NCBI GenBank assembly: GCA_026545765.1
Contig: CM048839.1
Span: forward strand, 85,140,414 to 85,204,413
Direction: 5' to 3'
DNA: 64,000 bases
From: Plantago major
Lineage: Eukaryota; Streptophyta; Magnoliopsida; Lamiales; Plantaginaceae
Positions 26,142 to 36,408 of this stretch are shown here, in pieces. The notes under the pieces were generated by a model. That model was given only the letters and a program-made list of their open reading frames with translations, did no database searches and was not told where the DNA came from. The translations under genes were made by a program, and so were the position numbers. Numbering within the stretch: the stretch's first letter is position 1; the number at the start of each line of letters is the position of its first letter.

Positions 26142-27058
26142 AAATTGTCTGAATCTCTAAAGTCTGAATAAGTGAGTAGGCCTCGAGAGCAGTTCTCGAA
26201 AGCCGTTGATAAGATGTGATGCAAAGGTTTACGGTAGCAACACTCAGAAAGGCAAAACATTTCTGGAACGGGTATCCAGAAAGGCAAAGGTTGGTACACA
26301 CTTAATAAGTAAATAAGACTAGAACTTACTTACTGAGAGTGGGTCAAATACATTCAAACAACTGAAGCTTCTGACACTTGAATTCAGAAAGCTACTTAGT
26401 CATAAAGAAAAATGGAAACACAAAGCCCAAAAAGGTATAAGTTCTGAAAATCAAATTTGTGCAATGTCTTGTATTTTTACCATTTTGATGATAAACAATA
26501 TATAGATAAGGACTTGACACTCAGAATGATAAGCTCAAATGATTAAGTATTCCTACTCTTTACTAAGTGACACAATGAATGTAGCATATTAAAAATCCAT
26601 CAAGTCGGCACATCACCATTTGTTGATTGATATCATTACAAGATATTCAATATAAGCCCTTGATGAATAAACGTTTGATCTCAACGATTGAGATTAAAAC
26701 AAAGCAAGTAATGTCTTTTGATAAATGCAGACATGGTCCACTACGCATTTAATGAAGTACAAAGGGCACCTGCGCCTATGTAGATGCAAAGACAGGCATT
26801 CATATTCAGCTATGTGTATGTTGTATCTATGTACATTTTGTCTGCTATATATATATAGGATTTGGGCAAAAGACAAACACTTTTACCAATTCTGAAATTT
26901 CATACTTGCATCAAATCAGCAAAATCTCTCAAGATTTCTGCAAAACCCCTCTGTAAAACTCAACTTCTTATGCTTAGTCTTCTGAAAAGACAGACTAATC
27001 TCGATTAATTGCGCAAAATTCATCTGAGAAACACTCATTCAAAAACTCTATATAAGAG
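26142..27058 (+). promoter_or_regulatory. Element B spacer with TATA region ahead of accessory gene
   Basis: No coding is visible. CAGAAAGG words occur at 26242, 26277 and 26384. A TATA run CTATATATATATAGG is at 26845-26859, about 214 bases before the ATG, with GCATTTAATG near 26744-26753. The same items in the same order stand before the accessory gene of element A (TATA 3711). Conservation between two families supports a promoter, but no transcript is seen. Confidence 0.5.
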
Positions 27059-30000
27059 ATGGCACCCAAGAAGATGACCACCAAGAACCCTAAAGCCGTA
27101 TCATCTACTCCTGCTGAAAATCAAGGAGGAAAGGAACTTAAGGTGTTGAATAAACGTCTTATGGGAAAGTTTACCCTATCAGACTAGAACCCTAACCAAA
27201 AAATGAATTGGGGAGCTTTTCTAGTGAAGAAATATGTACTAGCAGTTATACCTTCAAAACCAGAAAGGAAACTGATATTGGGGATGCTGAATTATTCCCA
27301 TATCTACAAGCTTCTATCTGCTGCACCCAGTGGACTATCCACACTGGATGTACTGGAGTTCTATAACAACTCCAAAATCTTCACAAAAGTTGTGAATGAT
27401 GAAGAAGAAAAATACATGCAGACTGAAGTCCAAGGACAAGAAATTGTTCTAGACTGCAAGACTTTCTGCAAGATATTCCGATTGAAAAATCGAGGAACAT
27501 TTGAAGACATCAACATCAAGGACGCTTCCATGATTCAAGGCGTCAAAGAGCTATTTGAAGCAATCCAGTTAGAAAATGCAAAAGGTTGCCCAGGAGACTT
27601 TGTTCTGAAGGCCATCAGAACTAGTCATCTCCAGAAACACTGGAGTACTTTAGCTCTTATTATGGTCCGTTGCTTTGATGGCAACAAAGGTGGAGTAGAC
27701 CAGATAAGCATGGAGAGATGGATGATGATGCATCTTCTGAACAAGAAGAATGAAGGGCAGAAAACCCACTTCAATTGGAAATGCGCCTTGACAAATTCCT
27801 TGGATATATTGAGAATTTGAGCCCAAAATCATCAATAGCCTCTTGAGCCAAAGGCCAATATGCACTTTGGTCTCAGAATCTGTTACATTCTGGAAACAAT
27901 GGGAATCACTCTCAGAGAGGCAGGAAATCCCAGTCACCAACTCCCTTTTCAGACACGCTTTTGAAGAAAAAGGAGAAACTTGCTGCTAAGAACACACTCA
28001 GAAAGGCAGAATAAGAAGAAACTGCACAGCAAGGTGAGGAGGTTTCTGAGCAAGCTCAAGCTAAACCTCCAGTTGCCAAGAGAAAGAGGACTCATAGCAA
28101 AAGAGCCTCCAAGCCCCTAAGCATACAAGAGGCGCAACCTTCTGGAGACAAGGTCTCAGAAGATGTTGGACGCTCAGAAAGGTAACTCCAGAATGCCCCA
28201 AGAGTCCTGAACCAGAATGCTCCAGAACTCTCCAGAGATGATAGAAATATCATAGATGGGTCTGCGCCAACACAGAATAGTGATTCTGAGGATGATGAAG
28301 TACTTGCAAAAGTACTCAAAAGATTCAAGTATGAGACCCATGGAGGAGCATCAAGCTCAGCTCTTCAGAAAGACAAGAGTCCCTACTTGTTGAGGAAGAA
28401 GAAGGTCTAGGTGAGGAAGATAGAATGATGGAAGATGTTGCCATTGCTTCCACATTCACAATGCCAGCACTTAATATTGCTGAAGAAAACCCTGTTCTTG
28501 AACAGGTTCCTCAACCTTCTGAGAGAGCTCAACTCTCAGAAAGGGATCAAACTGAGATGGAGACTCAGAATGATACTGCAGAGGAGAACAATAATGAGCA
28601 CAGAGAGACTGTGGAATCACCACAAGTCCAAGAGATCAATGATCAGCCTGACTCTATTCAGGTAACAAAGATAGTTTTTATATAACATGTCAACATAAAT
28701 GCAAGTTAACTTGTTACTCATAAAATTGTATTTATTACTGATGACTTGAGACACACTTTCAGGGGGAAGAAAACCTGTCCACCTCCTTGAATAAGAAGAG
28801 GTTCCTCCAACCTCAGAACATCAAGAAGAGCCTGTCCCACAGGTAGTGAAGTTATCTCTGAACAAGAAATAACTAAAAATTCTCTTATCTTATGTTCTAA
28901 TATTCTTAATGTCTCTTCTTAGGCTCCAACTGTGGAAATAGTGGCGGTGGAACCAACACCCCAAAACATAGAGATTCCAGAGGCTGAAAAGCTTTCTGAG
29001 GAAGTATTTACTAAGCCTTCTGCTGAGAAGGTAAGTAATCATTAATAGTCTTCTTCAAGAATGCTCTAGAAAAACCACTACTAAATCTTTTATGTTTGTT
29101 CTTACAGGCTCAGTCAGAAGAACAATTGGATGGAGAAACAGGTGTGTTATCTCCTCCAGACGAAACTAAAACTGCTGAACAACCAGTATCTGCAGCAAAG
29201 GTTCCAGAAACCCCCAAGGTTTCTGAGAAAGATGCCGTTGAGCTTCCTCACTTGGAAGTTCAAGCAGAAAGAAAAGTTGATGAGGATCAAACTTCTCCTC
29301 ACAACAAGGTATCTGAGGCCTCTGTGCCCATGCAAGCAGAAGTACAGGATAATGAGCCTAGTGTTTCTACACAGGCTCAAAGTCTAGTGCCAGTTGATTT
29401 ACTCAAGACCTTCCAGAAGCACACCTTAAAGAAACATCTCAAGTGCTTCAGACAATGGCAGAAACTTCGGAAAAGGTGACCTTTACGAATTAGCGAAATG
29501 TCGGCGTCGGAAGAAGAAATTACCTTCAATCTGGAAGATTATATCCATGCATTGTTCCCAAAGTCCTACACATTTCCCACTCGATGCATGAAGACTTCAT
29601 TCATGAAGTAGCACAAAGATTTTAGCGATTTCAAGTCTTCGGATGCTCAAACCCAAGAGCAGATGGTTACCCATCCTGCCTTGCCCAGCAACCTCACAAC
29701 CTACCCAACTGAACAAGAAAAAGTTAATGGAAGGATGATTACATTCCCAAATGTGATCAACCTGGTTTCAGAAGATGGCGAGGAGATGGACGAAAATGAT
29801 TATCAAGAACCTCCTTCTGAGCATCCAAACCAAGAAGCAAAGAAAAAGGATGATGATGATGATGATCAAAATGATGATCCCCAACCTGGACAAGGCGGGA
29901 TTCAGAAAGCAAGTGGAGAAAGGGCTACTCCCTCAAATGCTCAGAAAGCTCCATCATCATCACCTCCCAAGTCTCATCATGATACCCAACAGGCTGAACA

Positions 30001-32009
30001 CATGATGCCTTAGAAGAAATTTCAGCCGCTAAGTTTAGAATTGAACAACTCAGAAAGGTATTGGAAGAAGAGAGGAGAATCAACATTGAGACTCAAGCTC
30101 TTGTTGATGAAAAGGAAGCCAAAATCAAGAAGCTCGAAGAAGCTAATGCCAAAGAATTGGCACTCCTAGATGAGCAAAGAAATTTGAAAAATGCCATTGT
30201 TGTCACAGCTGCTGAGATAGATGCCATGGATGACAATGATGATGAAGAGCATGATGCTGAGACTGCATCAGAAATACCTTCTACATCTTCTCAGAAGGCC
30301 AACACACTTGATGGAAAGCAGAAGAAGATTGTCAATCTGCCAACAATCCGAAAAGGATTATGATAGTGATCTTTGAAACCCAAAACTTGATTCTTTGAAG
30401 CGAAGATGAGAGACTTGTCACTCGGCCTGAGAGCCCTACTTGCTCCTTATATATTCTCTGCACCAAGTAGTTCAAGAAGTGAAGAGCACTGCAAGGAAAG
30501 TGTCTTTTAGAACTCGGAAAGACACTAGTTGCCCAAGACACGAAGTGCTAAAATCCATCGAGAAGAGATGAAGCCATTGGGCTTGCTTTACTCAACGAGC
30601 AACCGGCATAGCTCTTTCTCGAGAAAGTCCTAGGGTTGGTCGGGGATGAGGATTGTAACAATGCTAATGACATTGAATGAAACCGACCATGTCTTTGCAA
30701 GCTAACGCCATCCTAAGGCCGCTTGAAGAGCTCAGCGAAAGGGCGAGGCTGGTTAGGCAGAACAACGAGTGAAGAAGGAACTTCAAGAATTGGTCGGGGT
30801 GCACAACAATCTCGGAAAAACTTTGAAACTCTCTACAATCTTATGCTATCATGAGTGGTCATTCATGACTAAGGGGAAGAAGAGATGCCTCGGAAAGGCG
30901 GAGGAAGAAAAGAAAACAATCAAATCCTCCTCCTCAAATCGACTTATCATTAAGGACACCACTTGAGAACACCCTTTGAAGAAGTTGTTCCGGATCAACC
31001 ACCGGAAAGGTGAGAAGTATGATAACTAGGGAACCAAGTCCTTAGAATCTCGAGAGAAGAAGACTTACGAACAAGAAGAAAAGGAAGAAGGAGAAGTAAG
31101 AGGCGAAAGCTGCAAGTCTCCAATTTTGAACTTCAATGATGATGAGGATGATTCTAATGAACATCCACTTCACAAGAAAAGGAGACAAGCAACTACTTCA
31201 CAACCTCCTCTGGCAGCAAAGCCCTTAGCAGTCAGATCCCCTTCTGGAAATACCAAGTCTATACAAGGAACATCCATCGGCCATTGGCGAGAAGAAAGGG
31301 TTAGAGGATCTCCGATAGAAGGCCACCAACGAGAAAAGCAAGAAGGATTTCGGTTTGGCGAGTAAACAATGAAACACATCAAGAAAGGCAGTGATGCCCA
31401 CATTGAGTATATGAAGACCGATAATGAAGAATCTTCATATAGGTGCATTCTGAACAAGAGAGGGTATTGGATTCTGGAACTACAACATCTACTTGTCAAT
31501 GATAAGTTTCCAACTCCCATCCTCAACCAGATCCTAAAATGGAGAGAAGGCAAGCCAGAATTGCTAAAACCTGTGCACCTTCATGCCAGGATAAACTTTG
31601 AAGTAGAAAAGAGGAATGAAGCCAGAAATATGGACCTTTCTTTTGCCTGTCCTTACCCAAAACCTGATGATGTACACAAGGTAAGAAAACTGGATGGTAG
31701 CTACAGCAGGAAGAACAAACTAGGTGTTTCAACCTATGAGTCATTCTATATGACATTGGATGAATACCTAGATGATATACATTATCTGGAAGAAATATAC
31801 AAGTATTTCAACTGTCTCGGTACCAAGTAGACCATGCCTGGGTCTAGGGAAAATACTTCTGGGTCAAACATTTTCTGCGGAAGAATCACAAGCTTGGCAA
31901 GAGTTACCATGAAATATGTGACTTATCCAGAAAGACAGAGCTCTCTGTCAGAAGGATTCTTTTCGACTATGTCCAAGAATGCAGAAAAGTGGATGATCAT
32001 GTCAACTGA
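27059..32009 (+). pseudogene. Accessory (envelope-like) gene of element B with introns, broken
   Basis: The ATG at 27059 opens MAPKKMTTKNPK. A TAG near 27186 is in frame, then 27203-27820 encodes an EFYNNSK, VQGQEIVLDCKTFCKIFRL and LALIMVRCF domain, akin to the plant transposon or envelope-like family. A basic part, then an acidic serine- and proline-rich part, follow. Three phase-0 introns fit GT-AG rules: 28662-28762, 28843-28922 and 29031-29107; the short exons between them end in CAG or AAG, and the last two start with GCTC. The later part holds LLKTFQKHTLKKHLKCF (29398), a DE-rich stretch, a coiled coil (30050-30200) and a C-terminal domain shared with A (31500-32009; CPYPKPDDVHK, YESFYMTLDEY, KYFWVKHF). 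TGA is at 32007-32009. The role is unknown. Confidence 0.7.
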
Positions 32010-32428
32010 TCCAGAAAGGGTGCTGAAGAACATGAGGTATTTGAACCCAAGTTACATTTCTGAAGACTTGAAGACTAGTAACATTAGAATACTCTCTTGG
32101 AGCTTGGACTCTCCTTTGTTCTAATTTACTTAGTATGTTTTGTTACTTTTTGTAATCTTGCTGATTGTTTCTAAAATTCTCTATATGTAAAAGTTGCATC
32201 TCTTTACGTAAAGCTGTATCTGAAGATCATACTCGGATACTTTTAATAGATGACAACTTATCGGAAAGATCACTTCTTGTGATTTGGTTGATGTTTTCTT
32301 CTGCACTTAATTGACTAAAATTGAATATCATTTGAAATGATTAAGTGGTGGATTGTTTTCTCTTCGGGATTACAATTTTGTGTCGACTTAAAAGATAGTC
32401 ATGGATGGTGATCAAAAAGGGGGAAATT
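32010..32428 (+). other. Element B 3' tail and polypurine tract
   Basis: An AT-rich non-coding tail ends in AAAAAGGGGGAAA (32414-32426), the polypurine tract that would prime plus-strand synthesis, two bases before the 3' LTR. Confidence 0.8.
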
Positions 32429-33887
32429 TGTTACGAATATCTGTTAGTATTTTGATCACTCATCACATGTTCTTATCTTAGCCAGAAAGGTGATTAAGTA
32501 CTCTTGGTTCACTTGAACATTGTAAAAAAGAGGAAATCACTGAGTATGATTAGTCTAGCAAATCTTGTATTAGCATTATAGGTCTCTGAGTGTAATTTTT
32601 ATTTCAAGAAGACCATGAAGATCAATGGAGCTTTTCTGAAGATTAGAAGACTAAAGATTGCACAAGGTTTATGAAGACACAAAGGTTTAGTCTAACTCAG
32701 AAAGACTATGTCTTTAATCCATTCTTAAGTATATTAACTTACTTTCGAAATATGATTCTGGACATATGACATCATGAGTATGGAGCATGCAAGCCATCAG
32801 AAAGGCTCATGTATCCGTTGAGACTAAAGGACAATGAAGCGATTACTATGCATTAAATGCACCGGAAATCTTTGCAAAAGCGTTGTCCTCTGAAACAAGA
32901 GATAGTGACTTACAGTACATAGTTCAAGATATAAACGGATATAATTTGATAGAGAGCACAACGGCTACAATTCAAACGCCTCTCAAATTTATCTATATAT
33001 ATCACACACTTAGATGCTTGAAGAACATACCTTAGAACGCTCTATCTTGCAAACTTACCATCAAGCAAAGTATTCTCTCAAGCACTCTACTATCCTTTCT
33101 GAAAGTTTTCTGTTGCTTGAAGAATAACTAGTAGTTCTAAGTTGTCCTGAACCTTAACAAGAGATTTTTATTCGTGAAAGAGTTGAACTATCAGATACTC
33201 TTTATGAAGCTCATTCTCCAGAACGGACACCAATTACTTGGGTCAGTAAAGAGCAGACTACCATTCACTGAACAAGTGTATTAAGTAGTCTCGTTCTGTT
33301 TGGCTCTCTGTAAACATAACTGAAAAGTTATACGAGAAGCCTTTCTGACAAAACCTTATAACCAACACCATCAAGGCGTGGAGTAGAGGAAGTACTTGAT
33401 TTGGGAAATCAGGGAATAACTCCAAGGTTATCTGAGTAGAGGAAGTACTTGATTTGGGAAATCAGGGAATAACTCCAAGGTTATCTGAGTAGAGGAAGTA
33501 CTTAGCTCTAGGAGCTAGGGAATAACTCAGGGGGAACATTTGGTTGGGAACCATTTGTTTAGGAATCTTAGAATAGGATTATTGTAAGGTGAACTCAATT
33601 ATCTGTTCTAGTGAATTCTAGGTCTCAGAAAGACCGAAGTGGATTAGTTGGAGGATTACGCCACCTCCAGATACCACTATACTTGCTGTGTTATTTACCT
33701 TTCTGTATTTACATTTCAAACACACACCCACATACTTTTTGTTTCTGCTCTTACCTATATTAAAGTCTTCCGCTGAATTTAAGTATCGAAACCCCGGGTT
33801 TAGAAGCTGTTTATCGACAAAAGTTTTAAAAGACTATGCCCCCCCCCCCCCCTCTAGTCTTTTACTTTGTCGTTATCTGGACCAACA
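32429..33887 (+). repeat. 3' LTR of element B (1459 bp)
   Basis: It begins TGTTACGAATATCTG and ends GGACCAACA, followed by the AGATG target repeat. It carries the threefold repeat (33381, 33434, 33487) and a 14-C tract (33839-33852). It pairs with 18714-20179. Confidence 0.93.
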
Positions 33888-33892
33888 AGATG
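33888..33892. repeat. Target site duplication of element B, right copy (AGATG)
   Basis: An exact copy of 18709-18713, directly after the terminal CA of the 3' LTR. Confidence 0.93.
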
Positions 33893-35286
33893 ACTCAGAG
33901 AAAACAAAAAGCGACCCTATGAATGTAGATGAGGATGTTGTTTCAACATCGGCTACTCATGATAATAACAATGAAGTAAATGATGAAAGCTCAGATGATC
34001 TGGAGGATTATGAGCCAGAAACAGAGGATGACTCAGAGGATGAGTGAATGATTGATGAAGAAGATCTGAGCAATGCCGATGAAAGCTCAGATGACTCTGA
34101 AGACTATGAGGCTGAAGCAGAGGAAGAATCTGAAGATGAATCACTTGACGATGAGGATGTCATTCTTGGAGAAGATCAGATTGAAGAACCTGAGGTAAAT
34201 GATCTACCCTCTGCACCTGTTTATGTAGATGGTTCTGATTGGGATGAAGATGCAGTCTCTCATTTATTCTTTGTTGACAAGAACTTAGAAAAATATGAGA
34301 AAATCAAAAATAATGCAATGGATGTAGAGAAGGTAATCAAAGAGGAATCATTTGAAGAGTATAACTTAGTTGCATACCTGAAGAAAAGGAACCTCTATCA
34401 TGTTGTTACCCAATATGCTGCCTTTGTTCCTGAAATCATCAAAGAATTCTATGCACATTTATCTGAGAATTTTGGTATTGAAGGGCATGGTAAACATCAC
34501 TGTGTGTATCTTAGGGGTGATGTATTTTTCTTGAATTCTAAGGATATCAATACTGTGCTGCATAGAAATAGGGATGAGGTTGAGACCCCTGTGGAGGTGA
34601 CTATGGATGAGATTGCTAGGGAGCTAACTGCAGGAAAACTACAATCTTGGCCTAGTGGGACTTTGGACTTGAAATATTGTTGTTCTCTAGTTTCTGTTCT
34701 TGCCAGGATCTGCTTGTACAACTGGCTGCCATCTTCCAACAACAACAAGCTCAGTTAACAGGCAGCAATGTTGCTCTACAGGATCAAAATGGGCTACAAT
34801 GTCAATCTGGGAGAAAGGATTCTAAAGCACCTAGAGAATTCCAAGAATAGAGGGATCAGAGGCCATTTGATTCTTCCTTCCACCATCTTTTCAGTCCTCC
34901 AATTGCAGGGTATTGAGGTCAAAGCCAATGATGTTTATCATTCCAACTTCAAATCCATCACAGTCACCAAGCAACTGCTGGAAACACATGACAGGATCTG
35001 TGATCTCCCATGGGTGGATCTTGAAGTTCTTGTGTACATTGATGTGGAGGAGAATATTCCTCTTCCTATAGGCAATGCTGATGCACCAGAAAGTTCTATG
35101 GCTGCTGCTCAACGCTCCAATGTTGGCCTACATATTGGTTCAACATTGATCCCTAGCATTGAAAGTCTTTCTGCAGGTATCCTAACTGATCAGGACAAGC
35201 TGATTCTGGAGCAAATCAAAGGACTTGATGAGTAGATCTCTAACAATCTGAAGTTCAGAAGCACTCTAGTATCTTTTCTTTCCTCA

Positions 35287-35529
35287 CAAAAAGGGGGAGG
35301 ATAGATACTTAAAAATTTTAAAGTTTGTTTCAAATACTGAACAATTTCTATTCATTTTGGGTCTATAATATGTTGAATACTCTAGAACTTATCTTAGCTG
35401 TCTGATTAAGGGGGAGATTAACTTAGCTATCTGATTAAGGGGGAGATTATCTCTTAAGTTGTTCTTAGTTATGTTTCTACTAACCTCTTGTTTTGTTTTG
35501 TGATGAAAGACTAAGATTAAGGGGGAGAT
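35287..35529 (+). other. Repeated polypurine tracts of element C
   Basis: Four purine runs occur in 240 bases: AAAAAGGGGGAGGA (about 35288), then three of the form GATTAAGGGGGAGATT (near 35403, 35435 and 35514). The last abuts the 3' LTR and is the functional tract by position. Multiple tracts upstream of the 3' LTR are a known trait of Sireviruses. Confidence 0.85.
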
Positions 35530-36403
35530 TCAAAGTGCAGTACGCATTTGTATTTTGATAATCTTGTCTTTCAATAATCAGTTCCAAGTTTGTGTTTGTT
35601 GTTGTTGTTTGTGAAGCTGCAGGACTACCAATGTTGTATAACATTGTGACAGGATAGAATTCAATGCTGGCATAACATTGAAGATATAACATTGTAGTCG
35701 ACATCAAGAACAAAGCACATTGGACAGGAAACTTGGACTGGAAGTATTCACTAATCGAACAAGAGATGATTTAAGGAAAAAGAACAACTTGTGGTGAAAG
35801 CGAGAAGGAATATATTTTATGAAGAATCAAAATATTGAAAATTCCTTCTATGCGTATATTGAAGAAAACAAGAAAAAGGAAATTGCCTTTGCCGAGATTC
35901 TATTGCCCCTGCTGAGATCCTATTGGCTTTCGAATTGGATGGAAGTTGTCGATATATCAAGTATATATACAAGGACTCAGCCGAGCAATTGGAACGCCTT
36001 TTTGATGATCAATCAAGATTTTATTAAAGAGTTTAGGCTTCTTGTTTTCTGCTAGCTTTAGAGTTTGTCTAAGAGTATTCATTGTTGGAATAACTCTTTC
36101 AAACATCGACCTAGCTAGAATACCTTTTACTGTTAGTTCTTCTAGGGCTAGTTTTGGTTGTTTAATCAATCATCTGTGATTGTATTAAACCTAGTTGATT
36201 AGATCTAGTTTTCCTGTCAGTAGATATTTTGCCTAAAGGCGCGGCCAACATTTTTATATATGTTGGCTTGGTAATAGAAGTTTCATTCATATTCATCCGC
36301 TGCGTTTTGTTTACTGTGTTGAAGACATTGTTGAACAACATTGTTGGCAACATTGTCTGTTGATTTTGTTCCAAGTACCAATCCGAGATCCTACGTTTTA
36401 ACA
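35530..36403 (+). repeat. 3' LTR of element C
   Basis: It begins TCAAAGTGC (TG changed to TC compared with the 5' LTR) and ends TTTTAACA. It matches 10598-11462. It is followed by GTCCT. Confidence 0.9.
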
Positions 36404-36408
36404 GTCCT
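36404..36408. repeat. Target site duplication of element C, right copy (GTCCT)
   Basis: Identical to 10593-10597. The sequence after it continues the LTR of element A. Confidence 0.9.

Larger units (their letters stand above)
18714..33887 (+). mobile_element. Copia element B (Sirevirus-like), full length, 15.2 kb
   Basis: It has both LTRs (18714-20179 and 32429-33887), a primer site, gag, pol, a 0.9-kb spacer with a TATA box, a 5-kb intron-containing accessory gene, a purine tract and the target duplication AGATG. It is the innermost and so youngest member of the nest. At over 15 kb it is long for a Copia element, because of the accessory gene. It is related to A and D in pol and accessory gene, but belongs to a separate family by LTR and by its repeated word CAGAAAGG. 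Confidence 0.93.
18114..35235 (+). pseudogene. Accessory (envelope-like) gene of element C, split by element B
   Basis: The ATG at 18114 (MSSPTKPVLPGF) follows a pyrimidine-rich leader. A frameshift near 18262 leads into a proline- and serine-rich part, then an acidic part to 18713, where element B sits. The gene resumes at 33893 in the same frame, with a very acidic stretch, then a domain with FVPEIIKEFYAHL, VYLRGDVFFLNSKDI, LVSVLARICLYNW and LLYRIKMGYNVNLG, as in the putative plant transposon or envelope-like proteins after pol in Sireviruses. Stops at 34045-34047 (TGA) and 34756-34758 (TAA) are in frame. The last codons end at 35235. No signal peptide or transmembrane segment is obvious, so an envelope role is unproven. 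Confidence 0.75.
10598..36403 (+). mobile_element. Copia element C (Sirevirus-like), complete but interrupted by element B
   Basis: This element has LTRs of 865 and 874 bp, a tRNA-Met type primer site, gag, pol, a spacer, an accessory gene, repeated purine tracts and a 5-bp target duplication GTCCT. Without the nested element B (15.2 kb) it is about 10.6 kb. It sits in the 3' LTR of element A. The two LTRs are very alike by eye, so this insertion is fairly young, and B is younger still because it lies inside C. Gag and pol are damaged, so the copy is not autonomous. Confidence 0.92.

Noticed and set aside
34048..34200. Acidic DE-rich stretch as a separate host gene
   Set aside because: It is in frame with the accessory gene of C on both sides and lies between its LTRs.
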